Shown piece after piece: positions 48,152 through 61,036 of a DNA stretch of 64,000 nt. The first letter of the stretch is position 1, and each line of letters starts with the position of its first letter. A program made the translations under genes and the position numbers. The notes below the pieces were generated by a model. It searched no databases. It was not told the origin of the DNA and saw only the letters and a program-made list of their open reading frames with translations. This stretch comes from Epiperipatus broadwayi. Lineage: Eukaryota; Onychophora; Udeonychophora; Euonychophora; Peripatidae. The stretch is from assembly GCA_028023455.1 (NCBI GenBank), contig JAQFVV010006215.1, forward strand, positions 7,735,230 to 7,799,229, written 5' to 3'.

Positions 48152-51100
48152 TATAACGGAACCCACTGCCCCAAAGTTGATGGTGCCAGATATAACAAAA
48201 CACTGGGTGCACCATACGATGATGGGAATATGACTAAGTAGTTGGATGATTTGAATGAAATGTGTCAATCAACCTACAAGACATATTTAAAATTTATGAT
48301 ACAGCAGCATATTTGGGTGCATCAGCAATGGCATATAATAAAGGTAGCACATCTCACTACTGTCTGACCTAGGCCTTCGAATAAGATGCTAAAGATGTAC
48401 AATGAAATGCCCAGTTCCAAATCACATCTACTTTCAATATACTAACTTATAATTTACTAATTAAATTTTGATGTAACTTAGTTCAATGCATATTCATACA
48501 TCTCCCTTTTTAGGCCCCATTACACCACAGAATTCAAACTCAGGGAGTTCTTGCAGTCAGCTCTTTTCAGATATGGACTTACTCAATTATAAACCAAATA
48601 TACCTATATATATGCATAGATATAGAAAAATACTGATGATGATCAATTATTTATAAGAACAATATATAATGATGATGATCATCAAACCTTTAATGTTGTA
48701 AATGCACAATTCTGATGGTGATGATCAAACATCTAGTGAAATAAATGCACAGTGATGATGGTGATGATCAAACAGAGATCAGATTGATATAAACAACTTA
48801 ATTTATTAACAACGTATAAAATAAATATTTACAAACAAAAAATAATAAAATAGATAAATATTCGTTTATCAAGAATGGTTTTTCTATTATCTTGATTGCT
48901 TCATAAAACAGAAACAAAATAATTTTAAGTATATTATATACAAAATTATACTATATAATTCATTAAATATATACATAAAATGAAAATAAAGAAAAGCAAA
49001 ATGAGAGTTCACTAATTCTAAAACTCCCCCATTAATGTAATTATTAGAATATTTTTAGGCTAGGATAAATATATCACAATTTAACTTTGTTTTAATTTAT
49101 TAATAGCCCCACTCCCATTTATTTGTGTGTGTAAGTCACAGTAAATATTAATGATAGATACAAAGAAAGACCTTTTACTCAGTGAATTAATTGTGCATTC
49201 AGAAATAAAACAAAATTACAAGTAAATATTAAAACTTATTAGATTATCTAGTCTTGTTGTCAAAACCCTACTTCAGGTGAGGTCACCTTGATGGATTAAT
49301 GTTGAATTCCAAAGGAATCTGAAAATTTACTTTTATTAAAAAAATAATACATATTAATTGAAGAGGATTCCTTTTTTAATTTACATGACATTTATCCATC
49401 CACTGCTTCCACTTTTAAATTTCAGGTGATCAAATTTGAAAAATGAATTTTAAACACACAATAAAAAAAAATTACAATATATAAACTTTCAAACAAAAAT
49501 GACAAAAGCAAAAAAAATAATCATCATATATTTATCCTGAGGAAAGCAAATGTCAATCTCCATGCATACTGTTCTTGTTCACCAACTCTGTTGCTATTTA
49601 TGAATCTCATGCTTCTTGATTTAAACAAACACAAATGAAATATCTCCTGAATGTAAATAAATCCATGGAAGATTGCTATACATCAGCATTCTATAAGACA
49701 GACATCTTGATGGAAAATTTTATAATTTCATAATGACATTGAAGCTAGCTTTGGAAAATCCCACAGCATTGGCTTTTTACCCCAAATACATTATAATGTT
49801 TCCTTTATTAGAAACTATTATTTATAACGTGGCTTAAATATATAAAAATAGCTTTTAAAGACAACAGTTAATTTTTAGTAGTTTCAGATTTCCTTTGCAT
49901 TATTTCTATTATAATGAATTCTAGCTTGCAAAATCAATTAAGTCACTAGTTCATTCCTGCTAATTATAAATTAAAGTTTAACTTTCCAGTTTTCTTCTAT
50001 CCAAAATAAAGATTTTATATTGTCTTGAAACTACAAATATTAAAATTTTACTGTTTTTTTAGATGTCAAAAAGTTCTTTTTCTTTTTTTAAAAGAAATAA
50101 AAACTTAACTTTTCTGCTGTCAGATCAATTCCAGATTTTTTTAAAGTCCAGAACGCTACTCTGCTGTTGGTTCAATTGTAGATTTTTCCAGTTAAGAGAA
50201 ACGCTCTCATGTCACATGCTTGCTAAAAGACCTATTGCTACAACTTGATAAAAAAAAATCAAATTATAAAATATTATTATTATTTTTATTTAATTTTCAT
50301 TATTCCAAACTCGGTCATTTAACAACAATTTTGACCTCATATAAATTTTAACCTTTAATTATGTCCATTCTATAAGTCAATCAATTAGTATTTTTAGTTT
50401 TTGAAATTAAATGAATAAAAGAAAAACAATTAATTTCTACCAATAGATGAACATATTAGTTTATATGCATATATATTTCATGTATACCTGGGTCTCGTTT
50501 TACGCGATAGATAGGTTCCTCAGAAAACATGCGCTAATGAAATCGCACAAAAATAGACATACCTTACATTGAAAAAGGGGGGATGTGGTCTGTGATTATT
50601 CAAAATTCGCGTAAAAGCAAAGCACCAACGTAAAATTACTTTAAAATTCGCTCACAAAAAAAAAAAGGAAATAAAATATGACTAATAAAAAATTTCAAAT
50701 TTGAAAAAAATTGATACAAGACAAACTTTTTTTAATTATAATATTTAATTTTATTCAAAATAATATATTTTTATGCATAATTTACAGTACAGTAATTTAC
50801 ATTTTTTTTATACACGTTTTAATTATTATAGCTATTTGCCGAAAAACACATTCGTTTGCCAACAACTAGTGCCAACTTCACACTCATGTTGTGTCAATGG
50901 TTTTCTGGTGACAACGTAATTAGTAATTAATCTTTGAGATGAAGATTTTATTAATTGTTTATGAAACTAACAACTAAAAATTAAATTCTTATTTTTGTCT
51001 TTAATTTGCAATTCCGTTTAAAAATCAAATTTCACATCACATTATTTCAAGTCACCGTAAGTAATTTTTAAATTGTTAATTACAATTAAAAATCAGATTT

Positions 51101-51769
51101 TAATTTTTAATTGTCAAATTTAATTGTGCCCACTGTTATTACTGACCTTTTAAAAATAAACTTGTGGATACTAAATGATTAATAATTGATTATGTTCTTT
51201 TTTAAAAAGCAAAAATAGAATGTGATTTAAAATGCAAAATTAACACGCACAATGTTTGAACAAATTTACATTATAATCTTGTAAAATTTAATGTGTGTAT
51301 ACATAAATTGTGGAAATCATGATTTTAATTTCATTATTGCATAAAATCTTACTATTATAAAGCACTGAAAATATTGAAATTACTAAGTTGAAAGTCGAAT
51401 TCCAATAATGTGCTATTACTTTTAATATAACGTAAGTGTGCGAAATTTATTATTTAAAGTAATAGCGCAATATCGGAGTTCGACTTCCGGTGAAACACGA
51501 ATCGCATAACTTCAAAATCGTGTTAAATAAGTCCACGTAAAAAGAGATCAAGGTGGATATAGCAAATTTGTTTGCTTTCTCACAATAGATAAAAAATAAT
51601 AATTAATTTCTCAAACATATCAGTCTATATGTATGTTTATACATGTATCTACTACATGTATATAATCATGTATATAAGATATTTTATTTGCCTACCACTT
51701 TATCTGAATTCCAACATTGTGAAAGAAATTGGGACAGGTGTGAAGGCTAGTTGTAAGCCATCTCTTACA
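48152..51769 (-). repeat. Right arm of the 6.3-kb palindrome
   Basis: Reverse complement of the left arm, ending TGTAAGCCATCTCTTACA. The symmetry centre is base 48151, inside GTTCCGTTATAATATAACGG, flanked by CAACTTTGGGG and CCCCAAAGTTG-type sequence with no spacer. The arm is about 0.9 kb longer than the left one because of the insertion at 50487-51557. Confidence 0.9.
50487..51557. mobile_element. 1.07-kb DNA element inserted in the right palindrome arm (Tigger/pogo-like?)
   Basis: This block is absent from the left arm at the matching point (about 45640). TATA is present on both sides. The ends are imperfect inverted repeats: ACCTGGGTCTCGTTTTACGC at the left against ACCTTGATCTCTTTTTACGT at the right. 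The CGTTTTACGCGATAGATAGG and GGTTCCTCAGAAAAC style recalls pogo/Tigger ends with TA duplication, but the family is uncertain. It contains an internal inverted repeat (about 51390-51425 against 51450-51488, around CTATTACTTTTAA). No transposase frame. Confidence 0.65.
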
Positions 51770-51830
51770 GTATATAAGCTCCTGAGCCTTGAGAAAGTTA
51801 TAGCAGATCCAGATTTATAAGACTGAAAAT
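51770..51830 (+). repeat. 61-bp direct repeat, right copy
   Basis: GTATATAAGCTCCTGAG to GACTGAAAAT, almost identical to 44005-44065. It starts at the base after the palindrome's terminal TTACA. It makes the 44.0-51.8 kb interval a unit bounded by direct repeats, with the palindrome in the place of U3. Confidence 0.7.
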
Positions 51831-51994
51831 AAATTAGTTCTAGTTTTGTAAAGCAATATTATCCTGAAGCAGTATGTAATATGCTTATACTAAATGTTTA
51901 TATATATATAATTAGGGGTTTGATCTCAGGATTCTTCAGTCTATTCATCTTTCACCACATCTCAAACAACTGATACCCATGACCATGCAAAAAG

Positions 51995-52200
51995 ATATAT
52001 GATGCCCAATATACATATTTCATGGAAAACCAGCACTCATCAGTTGAGTCAGATCATAATTTCCCACACATATATACAAACACTGCTCAGTTTACATTAA
52101 TATATTAATATAAAACACATATATTGAGGATCATGTATCTTTTTAATGTGTGTGAACATGTATATTGGTTGACTGAGATGGAGTGGAGAATGAATAAATT
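51995..52200 (-). repeat. Dispersed SINE-like repeat, copy B (reverse)
   Basis: ACCAGCACTCATCAGTTGA followed by GTCAGATCATAATTTCC is the reverse complement of the 3475-3580 core. A second part (ATCATGTATCTTTTTAATGT and neighbours) resembles the sequence following the core at 56995-57030 in direct orientation, so the copy is rearranged. Confidence 0.5.
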
Positions 52201-52321
52201 GAAAAATTCTGAGTTCAAATTCCTCTAATAATATGATCAATAATAAATTGCTTTGGAACTTATACAGAACTGAATTTGGGACAAGAGTTTTGTTGGCAAA
52301 TAATTGTTTGCTAGAATATTC

Positions 52322-52735
52322 CTAAAGGAATATGTAATAAAATATATTCTATCAGAGTATGCAGACAATTATCAACTGTAAACAGTAAAAATGTTTGATA
52401 TAAAACTATTTGTTACTTTGCAGAGTCACGCTTTCAGTATGGCATATCTTTGTCAAACATGACAACAACGAATATTAGCATATCCACATGCTTATAAACA
52501 TACACCAAAATAGCCACTAATATCTATAGTAATCAGTAACTAGTTTGGTGTATGTTTATACACATACAAGTATGCTAATATTCATTTGTAGTCATGCTTT
52601 GACAAAGATATGCTGTATCGAAAGCCTGGCTCAGCAAGGTAACAAATATTGTTTTGTATCAAAGATTTATTACCATAATTGTTGATAATTGTCTACATAC
52701 TCTGATAGAATATATTTTATTTTATATATATTATC
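52322..52735. repeat. Palindromic pair of the 1.74-kb dispersed repeat
   Basis: Left arm about 52322-52520 and right arm about 52545-52735 are inverted copies of each other: GTATGCAGACAATTATCAA against TTGATAATTGTCTACATAC, and CTTTGTCAAACATGAC against GTCATGCTTTGACAAAG, with AAACATACACCAAA against TTTGGTGTATGTTT next to the centre. A single unpaired copy lies at 1742-1880. Confidence 0.75.
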
Positions 52736-55286
52736 TAGGTTCATCCATGTATAATTAATTTATAATATAATATCAACTTTTTGATTGGATCATATCCATC
52801 ATCATTTGGATGAGATGTTATTTTAAAAATGTTATTCTGTCTTCAACATGTGGATTAGATTAAATGTATGTCCAATGAAAATATAAAAAACATTAAACAT
52901 GTAAAGGGTGGCAGTAGATGGATAAGAACTATTTTGATTAATTAAAAATAAAATTTTCACATGGAAAGTAACTTAAATGTATCATCACATTTTTTGACAC
53001 AGCCCTGTTTTTTAAAAATCTTGATGGCTGTCATAGTTTTCATTGGTGGAATGTACCACTTCTAGATAGAATCCTGCTATATTATGACCAGTTTTGAAAA
53101 CATGGAGGAGAAATATCATTGGTAATGAGAATTACTTTATTGTATTATCATGTTTTTATCTGTTCGAATGCTGATATGACAACTCTTTATATTTCTACAA
53201 AAGATCTCACAAACTTTACATTGGATTTCATATACTTCTTGAACCTCAAAAGAATCATGTTCGTAGATTTCAATGGAAATTAATATTTTTTTTGATTAGT
53301 AGTATTGTTTTGTTTTATGAAATATAACTTCTTTAAATAAAAAACAAACTCTGAAACCATTGTTTTTTCTTCATTTGTTTGGAGACGGGGCTGAGGCTTT
53401 ATTTGTGATTTCTTCTATGATAAACATGAGTGATCAAGGTATTGCATAGATAATGTTTCTTTCTCTAGGTGTGATTACTTTTATAAAATGGTTTTGCTAC
53501 TGAAAAGATCCAAATTGGGTTATGATGAAATGAAAAATTTAATTATCAGTCTATATCTACATTTTTTTCTTTTTTGAAAATAGAAAATGACAAAAGATCA
53601 TTGTTTTTTTTGGTGATGGGTATATGAAGGAAGGAAATTTCCTATCAGTCTCTGCCTATAATATAAAGTTGGACACTATTTTTATGGGAGGAAAATATAC
53701 AACTTATCTTTATCATGTCAGACATTAAACATGTCATCTGTATATCTGAATTAAATAAATATTTTAAAATATGACACTTCTAAAGCATATATTTCTATGC
53801 CTTCCATAAACAAATAAGCTGGAACTCAGAGCATCAAAATTTGTTTACAATATTGTTTGCTATGCCAACAAAATTTAACATTGTTATATTTATTTTTAAA
53901 AAAATATGCCGATACTTCATATTCAAAATAAAATATTCAAATCAGTGATATTACCAATCTGTGATAAAAAAGAATAAAATATAAGCTAGTAAAGCTTATA
54001 TTGTATAAAAATGAATTTTTCAGGATAAATATTTCAATGGAAGCTGTTAGCACTAAAATCTTTGGAATCCAAGGGACATGTTAGAAAAATACTGAGTGAT
54101 TAAGAAGTGATTCTTCACTATTAAAGAAAAATTTTATTTTTATGATGTATAGGTGAAACTATTATTACTGACATTTACATTTTTAAAAAAATATGTTTTA
54201 TAAAAAAGGGAAGATTGTAATTCTATAAATAAGTGCTGAATATATATGTAATGATGAAGAAGAAAATTGACCTTTCTGACATAATACATGCAAGAATTAA
54301 TTATTAAAATATATGTGTGTACATGAGATTTGAATCTTAACTAAAATAATTTTTATTTTGCCTCTGTGCCAAGAAAAAAATAATTTCTCCCTGATAACTA
54401 ACATTACTATTTATAATAACTCTTATACCTGATAGTTATAACTCTGGGATTGTTTTAATCATTTTTTGCTCATTTTGATTAAAAAATTAAATCAAAGTCT
54501 GAAAGGGAAATCTTACATTTAATTTCATATTGTAATACGTGCTTGTATTAAATTAGTGGTTTCTGATTTTTCATGTACAAATAGTAAAATAGTGATTAGT
54601 TATCATTAGTTTGTATTACTTACTGATTGAATGAATCAAGTCTAGATTATTAATTGGTAAGTATTTATACTTGGTGATGCCTAGAAAAATATAATGATCA
54701 TTATTTATATGTGATAATATGTTATAAACAGAAGTTAACAGCACCAGACTGTTATGACATATCTAAATATTCATATCACTAAATGCCTTTGATTTTACTT
54801 ATTAGGAAAAAAATGCCTTAACAATCCACAATTAAATGTTGGAAATATTAAATTTTATTTAAGGTGAATGAATATGGATTTGATCTTGGAAGAATCTTCA
54901 ATATATTCTCATGACAAACTTTCGAAGAGGACACTTTTTCCATCTCTTTCCTTAATTGCATTTATTAATCATATTCATTAGTGATCACACTTTTATTGTT
55001 CATCAGTCCCAAGAGACTTATAGAATTAAGTTACTATCGTAAACTTTTTAATCAAATATGATTATGAATCTGGATTGATGCTTCAGTCATGGATGTTTCG
55101 CAACCTAATATACTAATCATGTGTACATGGATCTATGGTTTGCATAACTGGGTGTGTCTATTTCAATGACTGCCATTATGATGATGAAGAATAATGATTA
55201 TTAGCATTGTACATGATTCATGATACTAGTCTTATTCCATTATGTTACATATATATATATAATATTTTCATTGATTTAATATATAA
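52736..55286. other. Non-coding AT-rich DNA
   Basis: No coding exon, transposon domain or repeat that I can support. Only short A/T runs and TA-rich microsatellite scraps are visible. Confidence 0.45.
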
Positions 55287-56260
55287 ACTCAGGACAAAAT
55301 AACTATTGTAAAGTTAAAGATTGTTTAGTAGCAGGATTATCAATTTAATTAATGGTTTTCTGTCAACATCAAAGATAAAGTTATTGCTGGTTGTTTCATG
55401 AATATAATACCTTAATTTCCATTGTTTATATCATATTAAATACATGAAAATACTTAATTTAACATATACAACTCTTTGAGAAAGATTAATTATTTGTGGA
55501 ATGTCAAGAAAAGATGTAAGTTTTCTGCATTCCTATACTTATAACAAATAGATATCTGGGTTTAAATCCTTATGATAGCTTGGATTACAAATAGAAAAGA
55601 TCTTATTACTTCTATTTAGACTCACGACAAAAGAGTTGTAAGATTAATAGAGAAAACTTATTTAGTTTCAGGAATGTTAATCAAAGTAAAGTTATCTCTG
55701 GTTGTTTATATGGATACAAACTCTTAATTTTCATTGTTTATATTATATTAAATACATGAAAATATTTTATTTAACATATGCAATTCTCTGGAAAAGATGA
55801 ATTATTATTTACATATTATCAAGAGAAGATGTCTTTTGCATTCTCATACCTATACAAAGTAGTCATCTGGATTTAAATCCTTTAGGCTATAAGTGAAAAA
55901 GATCTTTTACTTCTCTTTGAACTCAGGACAAAAGACCTATTATAATGATAATGGAAAAAACTTGTTTAGCCTGAACATTGTCAATTAGTAATTGATGGTT
56001 TCTTAGTAATATTAGAAATAAAGCTATCTCTAATTGTTTACATAAATATAATCATTATTTATATATTCTGTGAAAATATTTAACATATACAACTCTGAGG
56101 AAGATGGATTATTTTCAGGCTGTTAAAGGAAGATGTGAGATTTCTGCAATCTTATATCTATAACAAATAGCTATCTGGATTTAAATTCTTACAACAACAT
56201 GAGCTAGAAATAGAAGACATTTTTTTACTTCTATTTAAACTCGGGATAAAAGATATAAAA
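55287..56260 (+). repeat. Tandem array, three units of about 300-333 bases
   Basis: ACTCAGGACAAAA-type unit starts at 55287, 55620, 55921 and a fourth truncated start at 56239 (spacings 333, 301, 318). Each unit repeats TCAATT-AATTGATGGTTT-like, AAAGTTATCTCTGGTTGTTT-like, TAAATACATGAAAATA, ACATATACAACTCT-like, GATGT-AG-TTTCTGCAT, and TATCTGGATTTAAATCCTTA-like segments, ending in AAAAGATCTTTTACTTCT. Units are well diverged. No frame is conserved. Confidence 0.8.
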
Positions 56261-57864
56261 TTTAACACATACTGCTTTTAAAAAATAGAATTTCATTTGT
56301 GAGGGATGATTGCAAAAAAACTTATATCTTTCTTTTTCTACCATTGTTTAATTTTAGACATGTTGATACATGGTTTAATTATGATCATCTTTGCATGAAA
56401 TTAACAATTTCTCTGCATTGATTGTGTCAATTGATCTGTACTCTGTGCCTATCTTTTCAATGTAAATATAGTAATATTCACTTCCAACCCTTCTTGTATA
56501 AAAATATATGTAGTAAATAATTTATGCAAAGTTCTTGAATTGAAAAACTATGATGATGACAAATTTAGAAGAATGAGAATCTTTATGCCATTGGTAGAGA
56601 CAGTGTGTCTTTTGCAAATCATTTTTATTTTTGGGAAGCTTTATTTAAGGATTTTTTTACTCCCTATAAATATTGAAGGACTCAGAAAAGGTAATACAAA
56701 ATGGTCCTCCTCCCAAATTTCACCAAATTGTCATGTTTGGCAATTTTCTCAGTTAAACACTAGAAATAGTTGAGTATCAAAGCAAGTGGTTGTAATAAAG
56801 ATAAGAATTTAATTTTTTTCTAAAAATAGGTAAAGATGGACAGTTGAAGAATTGGAGTGTGGAGTGGATTGAAGCCTGTCCATTAAAGTGTGAAGATTGG
56901 CTATCTTAATATATATCTGAGCACTTATTGCATATATGTGTAGAGATGATAATCTGGACCAACTGATGATTGCTGTTTTAGCATGAAACACGTATATTGG
57001 TGATAATTTATCTTTTCGACATATGTGTTCAAGTGTATCAGTGATAGGAAATAGAGTGGTGGGTGGTGTGAAAGTCTGTATATTAAAAATAGGTAAAGTG
57101 AATATGTGAACTGTAAAGATATGATTATAGTACAGTGTTTGTAATTAAAGAAATGACTAAGTTTTAGATTAATGTAGTTATTTTATGTTAAATTAATTTT
57201 GCAGACGATGCACATATATGTGTTAATTTTTTTTTAGTAAGATAAGTAAAATAATTAACAAAAGTAATCAGATAATAATTCTTCGTCAAGATCCATAGTT
57301 TATTATTGCTTGCCAATGACTTAAAACAGTTTAATCTAGCACATGCTACAAATAAAATAAGACATAAAAAATTCAATATTTTGAAGCTATTTTCCATGCT
57401 AAACAATCAATTACTAAATATAATTAAAATAGCAAATAATATGTCCAATTATAATTAGATAAAAGAAAATATGTTTCTATTATCATTTTAAGATAAAAAT
57501 TATTGTAAGCGAAAAAATATAATAATTTATTGAAAACTCTTTTTGCTTATCCTCTGAATGATTAACAAACAATATAACATCTGATATTATCTCTATAGCT
57601 TCAGAAAGGAGTTACTATCAACTGAAGGGAGACTTTAATTCCTTTTTGAGAACTTAAAAACAACAGAGCAAATTTCTAATGTCCATTTCATATATTCATG
57701 CCATTGCAGCCATTATTACAAACATGATTACTCATATGTAAACAAACATGGTTGGCTGCTCACCAACATAGCTAATTTGACAAGTTTAGTGACTTTTTAT
57801 CCTGCATATGTGTATGAATTGATATTTTTTAAATAGATATTTTCAATCACGGCAGACAATTATG
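56261..57864. other. Non-coding DNA with one dispersed repeat
   Basis: Holds the repeat at 56925-57040. The short frames here (for example 56540 + and 57188 -) show no recognisable domain or splice context. Confidence 0.4.
56925..57040 (+). repeat. Dispersed SINE-like repeat, copy C
   Basis: TAATCTGGACCAACTGATGA followed by TTGCTGTTTTAGCATGAAA matches the core at 3475-3580. TCTTTTCGACATATGTGTTC follows. Confidence 0.55.
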
Positions 57865-58480
57865 ACTTTCATTCTCAAGAGGATGTAAAATCATTAGTCA
57901 AGAGAGCAGTTGGTGGCTGACAACAGAAGTTGCTAAAAATCAACTGATTGTGAATAGCGGCTGCCATTTAATGATAACTTTTTATTTATCTACAACTGCA
58001 AATCACTCTCAAGTGAAGATTTTTCATTGGATGGTTGAAGGTTCTTGACAGATATATTTAAAATTTTTTATTTATCTGAAATTAGGACTTTCACTAGAAG
58101 AGTAATATAGACTTCAGACCACTTAATATGGTAAGATATATTTTGGGAGTAACAAGAAAGAAAAGTAAAATGTTTGTATACGAAAACAAATAGATATTAG
58201 TGACATCACTGAAAAAAATTAATAACTGATATGGAGTTGAGATGAATATATTGCTAGTAAAGATGATAATAGGTGGATAATTGAAGCCTTAAGATGGATA
58301 TAAAGAAATTGTAAAAGACAGAGAAAGAGACCACATATAAGATGGGTGCATGAAATAAAGTAGCTTACTAATATAATGTAGAGAAGAGAGGCTATATATC
58401 AAATAAACTGGATTAAATTTGGAAAGACCTTCATACTGCAGTTCGTAGATACTTGGTGAAAGTGGTAATGATAACTCAAA
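57865..58480 (+). pseudogene. Internally deleted second copy of the RTE-type LINE
   Basis: 57870-58020 matches the leader and endonuclease start of the 38.5-kb LINE (AGAGCAGTTGGTGGCTGA, then the CTACAACTGCAAATCACTCT segment equivalent to YNCRSL). From about 58110 it matches the LINE C-terminal part, with GGGAGTAACAAGAAAGA, AAAAGACAGAGAAAGAGACC and GACCTTCATACTGCAGT. Everything between, about 3 kb including the RT, is missing. Both ends of the element are kept. Confidence 0.8.
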
Positions 58481-59449
58481 AAGCAATCTCAATCTGTTTT
58501 AATAATTTATCAAAGATAAAGCATCCATCTTGTCTTGACCCATAGTTATTCTTTTTAGATTTTTAATATGCTTGGTTCTGAGAAAATGAAATCTCAGTGG
58601 TTCAATATGAGATGGGTTTAATGTAAATAAGGTACAGTTTCTATTTAAAAACTCAAGTTTGACTTTTATTTTATGTGGAGCCCATTGGTTTTACATTTTT
58701 TATTGAATTGAATTTATAATGTACACACAAGCAAAACTGCTGAACTTTTGTGTAAAGACTACTTTTTAAGCACTTTGAGTAAGTAAGTAATATTTATGGT
58801 TCATAACTAAATAATGTAATTCATGTGCTGCCAATAATAAGTGCTATTGTTGTTTTTAAAGCCTAACTGATGCTTTAAGATTTGGATACTTAATTTTTAT
58901 GCTGAACTTCAGTAGTTTCGTTGAGTATGCATCATGAATTGATCTTGCAATAAAAACTTTGTTGTACTGAATGTAAATTGTCATGACAATTTTTGTAAAA
59001 ATATTTTCGTAAAACACACCTAAGTGTTTGTCAAATATAAAACATTGAAAATATTTTAATCATTAATGGTATTCAGATATTCTTTAGTTATGAGCACCTT
59101 TTTCTTAAATGTCTGTATACTTGAGCTGCATTATAATTAATAAATTTTAATATTTTCTTTATAGGTATTTCAAATGTTTGAAAATTATGTTTAATTAAAA
59201 TGCATAGTGACAGTGCCTGATTATACCTCTAGTAGACCCTACACAAAATTTAAATTGGGGGTCCATTTATATAAGTTGCTTCTAATGTCACAAATTTTTT
59301 ATTAATAATAAAAAATACAAAAACACTAATATAATAATAATATTTGATATATTTATAATAAGAATTGTATAATACAAGAGTTTCTGGTATAATGAAAAAT
59401 ATATGTAATTATAATCATTAGTCAGCCTTTAAAAAAAATTAAATTTTTC
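58481..59449. other. Non-coding spacer
   Basis: AT-rich, with no gene or repeat that I can support. Confidence 0.45.
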
Positions 59450-61010
59450 ATTTTTGGATTTTCATTTCAGAAAGTAGATGATTGATTAATAATATCTTCA
59501 CAATCTAGCCATTCATGAGTATCTTTTTCTACAGCAAGCATTGCTAAAGACTTAACTTTTCCTGTTCTATTGAATTCCTTAAATAATTTTTTAACTCATT
59601 TTAAAACGGAAAAATCTCTCTCCTTTTGCATTACTTACAGACATAGTTAAGTAAATTCTTAACAATTTTTGGTATTAGGAAAAGAAGATGCAATGTTATT
59701 TTTTTAAACTGGTACATATCATTCAGGCTTCACAAATTTTTTCTCATCATTAAAAAAAATTGTGTCTTATCAGTTCTTCGACAACAACTTTATTGAAATA
59801 AACTCTTTTTTATTTCACTTGTATAATACTGATACACTCTAAATCTTCAAATTCTGTAAAAAATAACTTGGAAATATTTTGTTAATTTCTTGATTTTTTT
59901 GTATCAATTTCACTACAAATTTTATCATAAATAACATAGAATGTACTTATTTTAAAATATGCTTGTCCAATTAAATTGATATCTTCTTCCGTTTGGTTTT
60001 CATCAAAAAATTCTTTGTTTTCTACATATTTCTAGCATATAAGCAAAAAATTTGATATCAGATATTGTTAATGCCTCATTTTCATATTTACCCTTTAAAT
60101 CATGTATGTATTGTGATAAAGTTTGTAGCAAACTTATACAAGTTGTTAAATTATTACTAGGATCTTGGATGGATTTTCTGGATGCTTTCACCTTGTTCCA
60201 AATAACAAACATTAAAACAAAATCCAATTTTCTTATTTTTTTCTCGCCGTGTTTTGCTTTGGCTTAAACAAAAAATTTTTGTGATTTATCTTGAAAGCAG
60301 TAAAGCAAGGCATTTCTTATTCACCACATCTATTTGGGATTGCTTTTATTGTTATCTGCTTGGTATAACCACCTAGTTTCAAATAGTCTTTAACAGTGAA
60401 ATGTATCTAATTTTTGACAAATTTGATTCCAAAGCATTCTAACAACTAGGTGACACAGAAAAAAATGTAATAATTCAATAATTCTTTCCACTAAATTAAA
60501 ATATAATGTAGTTTGCAGATGACGTTGAGCAATGGTATTTCCAAATAAATTAAGTGAATCTTCTGCACAAGGTACATAATGTGCTGTTTCATTATATTAT
60601 TTAATTCTGTCTTGGAGATGTTTTATATTGATCAGACATGTTTTCTGCATTATTGTAGCTTTGACCTATCTAATAAATTTAATTGGTCCAGTACTACAAT
60701 TTCTAATGATGCACCAGTATGCAATATATAGGTAAGAAGCCAAAAAAGTGCTCCACACATTGACCATTATCTAATAAATAGCACAATATGATAGTAAGTT
60801 GATAAACATGCGTTATATCAGATATGGAATTAATAATTATGGCATAGTACATTTGATTTTTTAACTTCAGTTTTAAAAATGTTCATAATTTTTTCATTAA
60901 TAATTTCAATTAATTCATCACATATTGTTGATGATAAATAATTTATATTTCTTTTTCATTTTGAGCCATATTTTATTTTATATGAGATGCTAAAAATTCA
61001 GTTAGGAAGT
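59450..61010 (-). pseudogene. hAT-superfamily transposase remnant (ZMYM-like type)
   Basis: hAT transposases move DNA elements and are the source of several host zinc-finger MYM proteins. Read leftwards: SISDITHVYQLTIILCYLL and GQCVEHFFGF (about 60.86-60.74 kb, the DIS--QL--I-RYV core), GQSYNNAENMSDQY (about 60.66-60.62 kb, the conserved GQ-YDNA-NM-G-Y block), an alpha-helical frame at 60227-60003 with a FVLMFVIWNKV-type start, and the C-terminal dimerisation region at 59.65-59.48 kb with SVSNAKGERFF, KNYLRNSIEQEKL, SLAMLAVEKD and DCEDIINQS. Stops and frameshifts run throughout, so it is inactive. Terminal repeats were not located. Confidence 0.8.
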
Positions 61011-61036
61011 CCAATATAGTTTTTACTAGATCGAGT

